A DNA stretch of 64,000 nucleotides from positions 9,095,719 to 9,159,718 of the forward strand of contig NC_089855.1 of assembly GCF_036373705.1 (NCBI RefSeq), given 5' to 3'. The notes under the pieces were generated by a model, which saw only the letters and a program-made list of their open reading frames with translations, made no database searches and was not told where the DNA came from. This document shows positions 51,642-64,000 of this stretch, piece after piece. Each line of letters opens with the position of its first letter. Position 1 is the first letter of the stretch. The position numbers and the translations under genes were made by a program. This DNA is from Amia ocellicauda. Lineage: Eukaryota; Chordata; Actinopteri; Amiiformes; Amiidae.

Positions 51642-51914
51642 GTAGTAGTAGTAGTAATAGCAACAATAATATGTTGTATATAACTATTACATTTAACACA
51701 CTTACACACTTTCTATGTAGGCTGAACAACGTGTCGTTAGATCAATGTTTTATGAATCTACTGCAACACATACACACATTAATACATATAACACATAATA
51801 CAGCGCATTTCTAAACCGCTCTTATCGCTCGCAGGGAGTATTATTACCAGCATCAGTCTCTCTCTCACAGCCGGATTAGGCGCGCCCTGCCTGGCCGGCT
51901 GCACTGTGCTGTAC

Positions 51915-52086
51915 TTCAGTATAGTAGAGTATAGTCGAGTATAGATAATGTAGTATGTTGTCTTCTCACAGCCCGAGTCGGCTGCCTGTGTTCAGCACGC
52001 TGGACAGAGCCCACACCGCAGGGCTGCACTGCAGTAGAGTATACTATAGTAAAGTATAGTATAGTGTAGTGTAGTGTAGTATAGTC
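51915..52086. repeat. TATAG/TGTAG pentamer-like repeats
   Basis: Two clusters (about 51,915-51,955 and 52,030-52,086) of the degenerate pentamer GTATA/GTGTA. Confidence 0.6.
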
Positions 52087-54572
52087 CGCACACAGTGTTC
52101 TTCACAGAGCGCATTTCCTCCTGGGTATAACCTGTCCCCGAACTGAAAGGTACTTGTACATGTTTAAAGGTAAAGATCTGGGAGGATGAATTGTAAGCGA
52201 AGTCAAGATACATTATTCACATGCACCCATCTATTTCACTGCAGTCTAGTATAGTTAGACGCAAATGACCGCAATTGGCGCTGGAGGCCAAGGGTCCCAA
52301 TGATGAAGGCACTGTAAAAAAACTAAAATCTAGTGTATGAAAACTCCGCACCTCATACACAAGGTCACTCTTTCTCCTTCTTGAGCAATCTATGTGGTTG
52401 AGTTTCAACTAATACAAATACTGCTACTACTGCTACTAATGATGATGATGATAGTAATAATAATAATAATAATATACATTGTGTTAACTCATGAAATTAA
52501 TTTAGCAGCTTTTATAGAACAAAAAAGACAATGTTTTGTACAATATATTGTCAGGAGGTTGGAAATACTGAGACAGAAAATACTTTTCATTGTCCATCGA
52601 AACACTCAAAACCTAATAGGATAGTTATTCGCAAATAGAAATGTCTTCTCTACACCAGAGAACGATGCATATTTAAATATTCTTGAAACGGAAACGAAGT
52701 ATCAGGGATATTTACATACACAGTAGTACTATCTCCCCCAGATAATGACTAGTACTAGTATTTGAATATACAGTGGCCACTAGATATCCCAGACATTGAG
52801 TATTTGAATATATAGCAGCTCCTTGTTTTCCCAGACAGTGATTAGCGGTTATAGTGGTGCTGTTCCACCTGCATCAGGTCACTCAGGGTCACTCAGAGCA
52901 GCAGGACTCAGATCTGTCCTGAAGGGACTGGACCAGCGGTTCTCCCTGGGGAACACGTCTGCTGGTTTTCACTCCAGCCCGACCTCTTTAAAAGAACCCT
53001 CCCTTGTCTTATGACCACATTGTCAACTGGTTTCAACAGGTGGAGATTGTTTGTATCTTCATGCACATGGCTGAAAATTGGGTTGGAATGAAATGCTGAA
53101 GCATCACAGGGGTCCCTCAGGACCAGGGTGGAGAGCCACTGGTCAAAACATCAGCTGCAAGCAGACACTACTTCAAATTGGCTTACAATGAAGGGTCAGT
53201 GTGATCAGAGGAAGTCCACTGCAAACCGCATTCACTCTTGAGTTCTCCGTCTTGGACAGTGGGAACAGGCATCTGGAGGGGCAGCAGCAGGTCTCCTTTG
53301 ACTGGCCATACACCAGCCGAGCTGCGGTCTGACCCAGGCTCTTCCACAACCCAGAGAAAACCTGCCCAACAAAATGGGGACACACGATCAGAGTTTCCAC
53401 CTCCTGCGCTTTATCCAAAACACCTGAAGCAGAAAGGCGCACACAGCGATCTCTGCCCCGCGGGAAACCCGATCCCTCATCAGCTCGGGCCCGGCTGCCG
53501 AGGCGCTGCCGCCGCCCGCTAATTCAATTACCGCAAAGCCCAGCTGCCCCCTGCCAGGGTTTTAATCAACAGCGGGCTGGGTGGGAGATTAGAGGATTTA
53601 GAGAAAGACTTAAAGCAGATTAAGGTTTCATTAGCCTGGGATGCATGTACCCATCGAAAGTTTGAAATCGAACGCAAGAGTCCAGGTCACAGAGACCAGC
53701 GCCCTTTCTGGGAAACGACGGCCCTCCGTGTCACATGGGCCCCTGACATTTTGGCTCTGAAACCATAGCTTACTGAGGTGCGGACAGCAGCTCCCATCTG
53801 TTTTGTTCTCATGCGTTGACACTGGAGGGATCTGTAAACAAACACACAGGTCCCTGTGAGGTACAGCACTGCTGAGGGTCTCTGGCCTCCTCCAGGATCA
53901 CATCCGCACCCTTGGACCCTGTTGTTTATCATCTCCATGCTTCCCCTGGACCAGATCACCCACCGCTATGGTCTCAACTTTCACTGCTATGCGGATGACC
54001 CCCAGATTTACATTCACAATGAACCTACCCCTCAGCTTCAGTATAGTATAGTAGTTCTATTTTTTTTTCCATTGTTTTATTTTGATTGTCTTTTATTTCC
54101 ATTCGTACAGCATCCTTGGGTTTCTTTCAATAAAAGGCGCTTTCAACAAAAGGAAGACAGGCAGGCACAAATTCAACTCTATAAGACTTAAATATCCTGC
54201 TTGCAGTCAGTCTTTCGGTGTCTTCCCTGCTGTGTGCAGAACAGAGCAACGCCTCCTGACAGCACCTCACTGAGGAACTGTGTTGTACACCGGTGTACAG
54301 AGACCCCAGACTGAGGGGCGAGACAGAGTGCGAGTGTCCGTCTGTCAACACCGTTCGCGGCTTCTGTAAGAGGAAAACAACGGGCAGCCGAGCACTAAGG
54401 GGAATCTCTAAATAAAATGCACCACGTGGTGTCTCTCTGAGCTTCTGAAACGGCAGAACCATACGGACATTTAAACGGCAACGAAAAACCTGCCAAAACA
54501 ATTGCAATTACAATGTATTAAGTTGACCAACAAGGACAAGCAGACAGTAGGTTCAGGTATATACATATGCAG
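52087..54572. other. Intergenic DNA between tbx19 and sft2d2
   Basis: No gene is seen. There is a GATGATGATAGTAATAA microsatellite near 52,440. Around 53,450-53,560 a GC-rich block contains CTAATTCAATTACCGC and could be a conserved element. The segment near 53,930-54,030 encodes a short stretch (LPLDQITHRYGLNFHCYADD) resembling a LINE reverse-transcriptase YADD motif, suggesting a small LINE scrap. Confidence 0.45.
53925..54065 (+). mobile_element. Small LINE reverse-transcriptase fragment
   Basis: The plus strand reads SMLPLDQITHRYGLNFHCYA, then DDPQIYI. FHCYADDTQLYI is a hallmark of the reverse-transcriptase active site in fish non-LTR elements, with the catalytic YADD preserved. Only about 45 codons remain. 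Confidence 0.7.
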
Positions 54573-54578
54573 TTTATT
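54573..54578 (-). terminator. sft2d2: Candidate sft2d2 polyadenylation signal
   Basis: AATAAA on the minus strand, about 1.6 kb below the sft2d2 stop codon. If used, the 3' UTR would include the MITE at 55,077-55,156. Not confirmed. Confidence 0.3.
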
Positions 54579-55076
54579 GGACATATTAAAAACATAACAT
54601 TGACATCATCATGACAATATCCCGTAGCTAAACAAGTGCAGAAACAAGGACACTTTTGGATGATTTTTGCTCATTTCAAAGTATGTTCAAAGTTAAGGCA
54701 GACACGAGGCTCACAGACACACAGAGGCGTGGGGGAGCCAGGCTGAAGGCAAACTGCAGGCAGATACACAGTTCACTGGAATGCGTTTTCTTTTTCTCTA
54801 CACAATCTAGGATAAATCAGTCGTTTATAGCTGGTGTATTAAGTGTCCTATTGCTAAGAGCTGCGGCAATGTTTCCCAGTCTGACTATCAGCGCTGTCGT
54901 CTCACAAGTGGACTGCAGACACAACCAGCTTAAAAGACAGACATCTTCAGCAATATCTAAATGTATATTAAAGGTCGAACAAAAAAAGAAAAGACATATC
55001 AAAGGTTAAGACAGTGACAATCAGAATTACACTATCACTTAATGGAAGTATGTATGTATGTTTACACACACACCTA

Positions 55077-55156
55077 TACAGCGCTGGAAAAAATGAAGAG
55101 ACCACTTAACATTGATCTCTGAACTTGGAGTGGTCTCAATTTTTTCCAGAGCTGTA
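55077..55156. mobile_element. 80-bp hairpin MITE (Tc1-type ends)
   Basis: Inverted ends TACAGCGCTGGAAAAAATGA and its near-complement TTTTTTCCAGAGCTGTA, plus AGAGACCACT/AGTGGTCTC, fold onto each other with only about 25 nt between. It is flanked by TA and has no coding capacity. Confidence 0.8.
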
Positions 55157-56165
55157 TATATAAAAAGTAAACTTCCTATACTTTAGGTTTTAAAAATTAA
55201 GTTAGCAACAAAATAACAACTTAAAACAGTTTCTCAAGAAAAGAAAACAAACATCGTGACTCATCTACCAAAATGTAGGAGCACTTTGAATGCTGTGCAA
55301 AGTTGCTCTGGTCAGAGAGAGAGGAGCCGAACGATCCAAGGCGATCAGAAGAGGGAACTTTGAAAAGGCAAACTGAGGGAGGAACACTAGTCACAGGAAC
55401 CACAAACCAAAACCTTTCCCGAACTTCGTCAACACCCAGCGAGCTCACCCACGTCCCCGCCCAATCCACCCCCGAGAGCAGCCTTCCTCACCCTCGCATA
55501 AGACCATAACACAAATACACCTGCCAGCTAAGACCCCCCGACTACGCGCTGCGGAGTCCACCGCCCCCAGCAGCATTAAGGCATAAATTAAGGACAAGAG
55601 TGTCACAGTTCACCCCACAGTGAGTGAGACCGTGACGCCCCCGGCTCCCGTGAAACGCCGGGAGCATACAGTAGGAAGGCACAGTCACTAGAACTCTGTG
55701 GTCTACATTCAGGACAGCAGGAAGGAGAGTTCAGGACCGAGTGAGAGAGAGAGAGAGAGACACGAAGCCGCACCGTGACAAAACCCCCCCAAACTCGACC
55801 CCTGCTCGCCGAGAGGACTGGCAGCAGAGGCGCCGCCGGGCCGCCCACCTCCCAGAGACACAGCAGCCTGTTTGTGCTTTTATGTTTTTGGAAGGCATTC
55901 AAGACCGCAGAGTGGTGGGAATGGATTGAAATTGTTGTGCCGAAAAAGGTCAAGGATGCTCCAAATTAAGTGGCACCTGTAGTATTATTGGAACTGATTT
56001 TTTTGTTGTTTTTTTCTCCCCCCCCGCTGGTTCTACCTGCCAGGTATCTGAGTAGGTGCTTTACCATCCTAAAAGCAGGGAGAGGGTTTGGAGTGACTGG
56101 AGCGGGTGGGCCGGCTCGGCCTCGGGCCCTGGCGCTGGGCACCGGGCCGCAGACCGCGAGGGGCT

Positions 56166-59100
56166 TCACTTCAGGCACATGGAGAACATCTTTATTATCG
56201 CGTCTCTGCAAAACAGCAAACGCACAACACGGTCAGACTCCCCGCGATCTTCAAAGTCACAACAATGTGCATCTTAGAAACAGACAGGTGAAGAGGACTG
56301 ACCTGGCAAACGGTATGTAGGATATACTGTACCTGAAAACAAGAAGAACAAGCGTTAATACACACAGCTGGGCATTTTTACAAAGACAGCTTCAGACAGA
56401 CAGTTGCGGTCTTCCTCCCAGGAGCTGCCGGTCTGCAATGCCTTTGTCATGACCTCTGCTGGGTGCCACGTGTGCCAAGAGGGCAGAGATTGAGCTAATG
56501 CACGTGGAGCTCTTTCACAGACAGGTCGAGGGGTGACTTGCCAGGCAGGCCCTGGACAGCGTTGCAGATGATCGTACTCTTAAACGTGGGAAAGCAGACA
56601 AAGAAAACAAACCCTTCCCTGTCAGAGACGACTCATAACGCAAACACAACTGTCCCTCGCTCACAGGTCCTTTAGAGCGAGCGGCTGAGCCAGACAGCAG
56701 GTAAATTGGTTCCCCCGGTCCTGAGCAGTGGGGGGAGCAGCCCATCGAGGTAAGTGCTTTAAACACTGCTATTCTGTCAATTTCTCCTGCCATTGTGGCG
56801 ATGCTGCAGAAGGGTGCTTGACAAAACAAAGACCGGAGCATTCACCAAGCTTGACGTGAGCAATTTTGCCCTTATCCAAATTAGCCAAGCTAAAAGCTAG
56901 ATAAATAATTGTGTTGATTTCTTTGTTCTGCTTGGTTGTTTTGTTGTTGTTGTTTTAGCGTGTTGTGTGCCAGGAAGCCTTCGAGAGGAAACAAGCCTCC
57001 TGCAATTCTCCAGGCCGCTGCGCCGTTGTGGTCCGTCTCTGCCCTGCGCGGCTGTCGGCCCGAGGCGATCGACCGGAGCAGCTTGTGAACACAGGGAGTT
57101 TGGAAAGCCTCAAGTTTCAACCCAAACCCCAGACTGTTAAACAGGAGGGAGGCAAACTCTATAGACCTGCCATCTTCAGGATCGATTGCTAATCACTCTC
57201 ATCGATTCTGAAGTAGTGCAGTTTAATTTATGACATATTTTCTCACTGGTCATTACTGGTAATCTTTTCACTGTACTGCCGATTGTACAACAGAAAATAC
57301 AAGAAACCTGGTCACTTTGCTCTGTGTTTCTGGACAGGCTGGAGATTTATAAATGACAAATAATTAAAAACAAAAAAAGCGGGTAAGTTATTCCCCCCAC
57401 AGGCACCAATATACAGACACTGATCGTACACGATGCCGACGCTATGATATTAACAGAAGATGTTTGATTCGTACTGGTAATGAAGACCAAGAACATTCTG
57501 AGATCCACACATTTTGTCATCATAGAAGAAGCTAATAATAATAAATAATAATAATAATTAGTCATTTAGCAGATGCTTTTATCCAAAGCTACTTACAGAG
57601 GTCAATTATGCATTAACGATCTCTAATGCAAAGTCACAAACAATATGGCCTCAATTATACACCTCTGCTTGAGGACGAGCCAACCGCCACATTTACAAAC
57701 TAAACATTTTTTTAAATGAATACGCTGATTCCTTACTTTTAAAATCTTAAGTACTTGTCCGATAATTATAATAATTATAATAATTAGTAAAATATAAAAA
57801 GCAGAGTGCTTCTGCCAGCAATCCTCATCCACTCTGACATCTGACTTTATGTTAAACAAATATTTATAAAAATACACGTGTTGTTTAGGGGTCTGCAACT
57901 TTAACCCAAACCCGTGGGCGGGGGGGACACACCTTATCAAGAACTGTTAAAAGCAAGTGACGCACGATGGGGACGTTCTGAGAGCTAAGATAATGAAAGC
58001 TAAAAAGACTGCGTCTGTTTTGCCAGCTCCAATAGTGTGGGAACTAAAGCAGATCCACTCCAGTTTAGCTTGACTGATATGCTGCTGGTTGGGAACACCA
58101 GAGGGGGCTAAAGAACTCTCTTGCTCTCCCGTCTCTTAATCGATGACGACAGTGAGGAAAGGTGATCTGACCTCTGATAGCAGGGTTACTCTAGAGCACC
58201 CAGTTCACTCTGTTAGTCAGATGTAATGCCTCATGTATCCACTGGAAGACTATTAGCACTGGAAACACATTAGCTCACAGAGGAGCAGCAGAAAATGGCA
58301 ATACTATACACAGACTATTGAACGCATAGCTCGACACACAGCTCAGCCGATCCAGGCACTGCCTGAGTTTACACAGCGTTAAATATTAACCCAGCGCTCG
58401 ATGGACACACTGATTGCAGGTCCCTCTCAGCAATGCCTGTGGTGTGACCCTGTCCCCAGACACACCCCCTCGCCAGGCAGGCAGGGGATCAGGGAACACG
58501 GACACATGAGCCCCAAGAGAGAGACGCCACAGGACTGCGGGCAACACAACGCTGTTATTGAAACTCAGTTCTTTCAATCCGGTTTCATAACAACATGCCA
58601 TGCAAATATGACACTGTGTAACACAAGGGTGAGTCAGACATGACAAGACTGTAGACAAACAGGCGAGGCAAGATTATATATATGTGCGGGTTCTAAAAAT
58701 TAAATAAGGAATATCAGAAACAGTATAATATAATATGTACAGTAGAGTCAGTGTTATACAGAACTAGTCCAGGAAGCAGAGTGAAGAATATCACTTACCA
58801 GGCAAAAGCCAAGAACTGCATAACACAGAAGAGCAGCGCCAGGCCCTTGTTCTTCCACTGAAACAGACAAGCGCAGTGTGAGAATCAGCGCCTAGCCTGT
58901 AACACACCCGCTGGCAAAGACATTGGCACACTTGACTGACACAGACTGACCAAACCTTGTCATTTTCTACTGAATATTAATGTATGTATCAAATTGGAAA
59001 CCCCACCCTCCACACACACACACACACACACGCACTCATTTAAAGTGCATCGGATCCACCCATCACATTCATAAAACGTTAAACCTTTGCTTGCACCAGC

Positions 59101-62100
59101 AGGTGCAGTCTGAGGAATGTAAAGCACTGCACACGTGACGTCACTGGGCAATTAGACTGCGCTGATGTCAGCTCTGTTTAGTCACAGGTTCCTCTCAGGC
59201 CAGATGTTCCTCCACACGCAAAGACTCTAAACATTAAACTCATTAAACTCTGCTCCTGATTACGGATGTATTTATAGCACTTTTATAATTTTAGGGCAGC
59301 AGTGTGTAGTGAGTAGCAGTCAGGGCCCTGGACTCTTCAGTGGGGGGTCATGGGTTCAGTCCCAGGTGGGGGACACTGCTGCTGTACCCTTGAGGAAGGT
59401 ACTTTACCCAGAATGCTCCAGTACAACCCCAACTGTATAACAAAAATAATGACGTGTGTTTGTAGAAATCATACTCACCCAGAATGCAGCGCAGAGTGTC
59501 AGAGCAAAGCACACCTACAGAAACAAGGAAACAGCCAACATCACGATCTGTTTAGACTTCTCTGGAAAAACTGCTTATTTATTGGAATAGCACAAAACAG
59601 GATTACACTAGGTTTATAATCATAAAAATAATAAGCATTGCCTATATCATATAAGCACTATAAATAAAGACACAAATAATACAAGAACAAACGAAAAGAT
59701 GTGTTGGAATTGTTGGTAGTCAGTGGGAGAAGAAAGTGCGCTGAACGAATGAGCAGCACAGGAAAGTTCCCACACTGCAGGAGCGCAAGGGGGCCATAGC
59801 GGGGGCCACAACGCTGCAATTGGCGTATTCAGCTCCTTATCAAATGCACACTTCAAACCCACTCTTCTTGGGCCTTTGTTGCAGTTTCCCGTTTTCCTGT
59901 GTTTGTTTTCACCCACCGGTAGTTTTGATCAGTGCGAACGCTCTCAGCGCTCCTCGACGCCTTGTTGACCGCGCTGCGTTCCAGCAGTGGCCCTTTCCCT
60001 GCACTCTGGGGGGTTTTGGCAGGGATCTCCGAAAGCCATTTCCCCCTGGCACAGATGCCAGCCCATCCAGCCGCAGCGGCTTCGCTCGGGCTTGGCACGG
60101 ACATCGTAGACACAGTTTTTGAACCCTGACTCGTCCAGGCCCTCTCCAGTGTGCAGGCCCCCTGTCGGCAGGCTGAAGTGCGTCTGCGCTGTCAGGCAGT
60201 TGCTCTGTCAGGCAGTCCAGTCCCTCTGTCTGTCAGTTCAGTCCAGTCCAGTCCAGTCCCTCTGTCAGGCAGTCCAGTCCAGTCCAGTCCAGTCCCTCTG
60301 TCAGGCAGTCCAGTCCAGTCCAGTCCAGTCCAGTCCAGTCCAGTCCCTCTGTCAGTCAGTCCAGTCCAGTCTCTGTGACTTTTAAAAGATACACATCCGT
60401 CTCTTTCTGGAAATTTGCCCTAACACGTTAAGCCAGGTGTATCTTGGCTGGGTTGGTCTGGTGTTGTCTCCTCTACATCCCATCATAAACTGGGAGCTGT
60501 TCTGTCTGTGAGCTCAACTGGTAATTACAATACAGACACAAATGTGACCTCTGACCTCTGCATGTAAGAACTCCATTTCTCAACGTCTTAAGAACGAGAC
60601 CAGAACACGATATACTGAGAAAATCATAAAAAATTTAGAATCAATCAAAAATCATGTTGAATCTAACCAATTAAAACAAGTATAATTGAATACATACATA
60701 CGTAGTTAGTTGCCTTTAATTAAAGTGAATTATCCTGATTTCTTCACTAAACGCCAGGCGTCTTACCAGCATGACTGCAGTGGCCAGTGCCCGGGTCAGC
60801 TCACACATCCGCTTCAGCTGCTTCAGAGGGCCCATCAGAAACATGGTGCTGCAGACACGCACAGACAAACACGTACACAGACACAGACATGGCACCGTCA
60901 ATGACTGGGCTCTGCATCACACCACCTCACCACATCCATTCAACAAGCAGCAACCGATCAAACACACCCGATGACCACTGACAGAACGGACACACAAACT
61001 GGTAATACATAAAATATGGAATATAATTTATATAATTGTTTCACAGATTTATAGTATATAAAATATTCACAATATTTTCAAACACAGTAAGCATTATTAA
61101 AAAGTATTTTGAAACAAAGTAAAATTACCTGAGGAGAAAAAAATATGAGTAAATAGTTCAACACCATTAATTAAACTACTCTCTTTTACAGTCGTAGGTG
61201 TAATTGGTATCTGATAGACTAACACGTACAGGAGGTCAAGCTGCTTTCAATTCAGGATAATGATTACGCTGAAACTCATGCAAGCCGCACCAGAATACTT
61301 TAAAACAGCTGTTACAGGAGGCCAAAACTCTCCTGGAAACGATACGAGAAACTCGCACAGAATCCCAGAACAGCCGAGATTTGCATATTGTTCCGGTCAT
61401 GCCTGTTACACGTGGCTAAGAGAGGAAGCAACTGCCAGTTAGCTTCAAAACAGCGTCAGTTTTAAAATAGAGGATAAAGCTGCACTTACAGCCCAGACTG
61501 AGTGAAGACTCAATAATGTGAAAAGAAAGAGCACAGAGTTTGAGCGAGAGTTCAGCTTTATCAAGGTCGGTGGCTGATAATCAGGGCCCTACAGGGCGAT
61601 GAATAAAAGGCAGTGAAGCTCCCTCAGTGCCCAGAGGGGTATCCCCTTCTGTCTAAAGAGCTTCAGGCCCTGGAACAGATCGTGCCCCCAGGTGCAGAAA
61701 AGGCCCAGGCAGGTGGATTTGTTTAACGCAGACTGGCGCAGACGCTGTACTCAGACAGACAGACAGCACAGAGTATCGAGCTGCACACAACATCCTGCCG
61801 CTGGCGAGACGGTGACACCTGACATGACTCCTATGCAAAGGGGTGTCATTTCCATCCCCAGGGACGCCACTCGAAATGTCGACAATAAACAAGGACCCAG
61901 CGATGAGCAGCGGAGCCTGGTCGCCTCGTGAACCTGCGCTTGACTAACCTGAAGAGGGAGGCGATGTTCCCGAAGGTGTACAGGACAGCAAACAGAATGA
62001 TTCCCACCCGGGGGACCCACAGCAAGCACGTCCCCTAGAGCACAGGGAAGGGAGACAGTCAGGGGACCCGTGAGGAGACATGTCTCAGCTTTCAAAGACA

Positions 62101-63968
62101 TTCATGAAACAGTGAGGGCACCGTCCTCCTCTGAGGGGTTTTAAGATGCTTAGTATGAAAAAATCTGCTGTAGTTATAAAATATTCACAAGCTGTCAGTT
62201 GAAACAATGTTTTTAGGATATGCATTTAGTTGAATAAATATCAGCTCTTTGTCAGAGACATATTTGTTTGAAAACGGCAAATGTTCCAGTCGCCTGGACT
62301 GAGGTACAACAGGGGTGTGTATAATTCTGACTGTCACTCCACTGAGATCTCTAACAACAACAAGTTCAAGGAAGACACAGTGTTAAATTCATGTCATTTT
62401 GAGAGGAGAAATTCAGGACAAAAGTGTTGTTTTTTTACATTAATTTGCATTAATTTAGAGTTAAATTAATAAACAGGATATCTGAAGAAGAAAAAGAAAC
62501 GTGTTCTGAACCCACTCACTATTCACAGTGACGAGGACAACACATTCCACACAAGTCACATGTCATCCAGGAGTAATGAAAGCTCACAAAGGGCACTGCT
62601 GTGAAAACATCCAACAACTACAGACTGAGTGGCACATGAATAGAGCTTCACATTCTTTCAAAGTCATTCAAATTCGTATATACCGCCCTTTGAAGCACAA
62701 CAAAAACACCTTTAAATGTGTCCTGTGTGTATGTGAGAGAGAGAGAGTCTCTGTGTGTATGAGAGTGTGAGTGTGTCTCTGTGACTGTGTGTGAGTGAGT
62801 GTGACTGTGTGTGTGTTTGAGTGTGCGTTTGTGTGTCAGCAGCTCTGAATAGTGAGCACACTGTTTCGCTGAGCATTCCACCAAACCGGCCCAACCAGAC
62901 AGGTCAGATATTCCACTCCTGTGTGACACGCTGCGCTGGTCCAGCAGACACCTCCTCTCTGCTGGAGATCCCATCCCCACCCTGACCGACTGCCAGAGCC
63001 TCTAAAACTGGAGCACACAACATACCAACAACAATCTCCAGAGAACACGCCCTGCAGAGCGTATCCTTTACAGGATGATACACTTGCGGCTTTCTTCCAT
63101 TTCAGCTGAGATCGCTGCTAAAGGGAAATTCTCAAACCTCTTTTCTCTGAAGCAGGTCTTTTTATCTGATAGCAAACCATTTAAATCTAATGATGGAGGA
63201 GACAGAACATTATGTCTGAAGACAAATATAGAACTTGCAAATTCATAATCTAATCCTATTAAGTCACTTCTGTACCTCCCAGCTTTAAAATAATAGTGTG
63301 TGTGTGTGTGTGTGTGTGTAAGCAAATACCAGTTTATGATTCTGCACTACAAACACTGGAATCTGTTCACTTTGTGAGACTGCAGTTTGATCGTCAGCCC
63401 TTTTCGATATAAGGCAGATGCCCTTTAGAGAGAATAATGCAGGTATCTGGGGCTGCAGAGAGGAGCTTGCCCCCCCACAAGTATTAGTACTAACTCCAAT
63501 GCAACGCACACCTGGCTGGTGTGGTTTTAACCTGTAGACACACATCAGCACAACTATAACAACCACCACGCAAACCACATCAACACGCCGAGCCCAGGCC
63601 CCGACATTCACCTTCATCACAACCTCAGTACAAACATCACGACTGCTTTGGTTCCCGACGGGCCAATTCTTTAGGAGGTGTTTTAAAATAGGGATCTTTT
63701 TTTTTTTTTTAAGGGGTGTCACTGCAGGAGAGAGAGGGGAAAGTGGAGAGAGGGAAAATAAAGTGCTGGTTTTCCATGGTCAGCATCTCTGGGGACAACA
63801 ACAAACATCTCCAGGTGCCGTGTTGTGAAGTGAGAGCAAGAGCCAAGTGTGGTGATATGTTGCGACAGCTCTACTCACCAGGATCGAGCACAGCACCCCC
63901 AGCCCGAAGCAGATGCAGAAGCCCTTCACTCGGGTGCCCCAGCCCAGGGTGGAGGCTTCATTCGCAGC
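56166..63968 (-). CDS. sft2d2: SFT2D2 vesicle-transport membrane protein (first exon missing)
   Basis: A four-pass SFT2/GOT1-type membrane protein; yeast Sft2 acts in endosome-to-Golgi vesicle fusion. Exons from 5' to 3': 63879-63968, 61949-62034, 60767-60848, 59479-59514, 58799-58857, 56303-56332, 56166-56205, all in phase, giving 140 residues plus stop. Human SFT2D2 is about 160 aa, so only about 20 N-terminal residues lie beyond the right edge. Readable pieces: STLGWGTRVKGFCICFGLGV, GIILFAVLYTFGNIASLF, TMFLMGPLKQLKRMCELTR, VCFALTLCAAFW, WKNKGLALLFCVMQFLAFAW and YSISYIPFARDAIIKMFSMC, ending LK. Four hydrophobic spans alternate with short basic loops. SFT2D2 is favoured over SFT2D1/3 by sequence as I recall it and by its position next to tbx19. 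Confidence 0.93.
56333..58798. other. sft2d2 intron with SINE tail and microsatellite
   Basis: About 2.5 kb without a further exon. It holds a TAA/AAT tract near 57,535-57,556, the SINE tail at 57,550-57,605, and AT-rich unique sequence. Confidence 0.45.
57550..57605 (-). mobile_element. SINE 3'-tail fragment
   Basis: CATTTAGCAGATGCTTTTAT followed by CCAAAGCTACTTACAGAG matches the antisense tail of the SINE at 15,588-15,783. The tRNA-like head is missing. Confidence 0.6.
59295..59455 (+). mobile_element. tRNA-derived SINE beside an sft2d2 splice donor
   Basis: The head GGCAGCAGTGTGTAGTGAGT carries a B-box-like GGGTTCAGTCCC, then GGGGGACACTGCTGCTGTAC and CTTGAGGAAGGTACTTTACC. It ends about 24 nt from the minus-strand donor of the 59,479-59,514 exon. 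It is antisense to sft2d2 and is not a functional tRNA gene. Confidence 0.65.
60197..60372. repeat. CAGTC pentamer array with higher-order blocks
   Basis: Runs of AGTCC are broken by CCCTCTGTCAGGCAGTCC, giving about four blocks of unequal length. It lies in the sft2d2 intron between the 60,767-60,848 and 59,479-59,514 exons. Confidence 0.85.
60849..61948. other. sft2d2 intron, nothing recognised
   Basis: About 1.1 kb of AT-rich sequence between two exons; no repeat family or further exon seen. Confidence 0.45.
62035..63878. other. sft2d2 intron with TG microsatellites
   Basis: About 1.8 kb with a GTGTGA-type repeat at about 62,725-62,835 and a TG tract at 63,296-63,319. No exon or transposon was recognised. 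Confidence 0.45.
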
Positions 63969-64000
63969 CTGCGCGTCAGGAGAGAAAGACACGGGCGCTC

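Noticed and set aside
59295..59380. tRNA gene
   Set aside because: Only the head of a SINE; the cloverleaf pairing is not maintained and related copies occur at 15.6 and 57.6 kb.

Overview
This window looks like nuclear DNA from a ray-finned fish. It holds widely spaced multi-exon vertebrate genes with GT-AG introns, several families of Tc1/mariner transposons, tRNA-derived SINEs, CR1/L2-type LINE fragments and dense CA and TAA microsatellites. I cannot name the species. All recognisable host genes lie on the minus strand, so transcription runs from high to low coordinates.

Layout from left to right. At 0.2-6.1 kb there are four spliced exons of a Pro/Ser-rich protein that I do not recognise, continuing past the left edge. 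At 6-14 kb I see no gene. At about 13.9-15.2 kb a CpG-rich stretch surrounds a 500-bp array of heptamer repeats. At 17.2-32.5 kb lies a complete chd1l (ALC1) gene of 25 coding exons and 992 codons: SNF2-type ATPase, macro domain and a C-terminal BRCT domain. The BRCT exons are joined by what looks like a U12-type AT-AC intron. At 31-39 kb there is a transposon-rich interval. At 39.4-50.2 kb lies a complete tbx19 (Tpit) gene of 8 coding exons and 443 codons, with intron 6 almost wholly filled by two abutting transposons. At 56.2-64 kb lies sft2d2, lacking only its first coding exon, which is beyond the right edge.

The order sft2d2, tbx19 (same strand, head to tail) matches the human 1q24 arrangement as I know it; chd1l lies elsewhere on human 1q. 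The three genes have unrelated roles: Golgi/endosome membrane traffic, pituitary transcription control and PARP-dependent chromatin remodelling. Nothing suggests they act together. The mobile elements include two almost identical copies of a Tc1/mariner element whose transposase has 36 residues between the second and third catalytic residues (one copy with an intact ORF), a DD34E Tc1 with frameshifted transposase, three internally deleted copies of another family (two of them inverted around chd1l exon 1), an internally inverted Tc1 remnant and a tiny hairpin MITE.

All exon boundaries come from reading splice signals and frame continuity by eye. The chd1l and tbx19 models close without a frame break, and the exon lengths agree with the codon counts.
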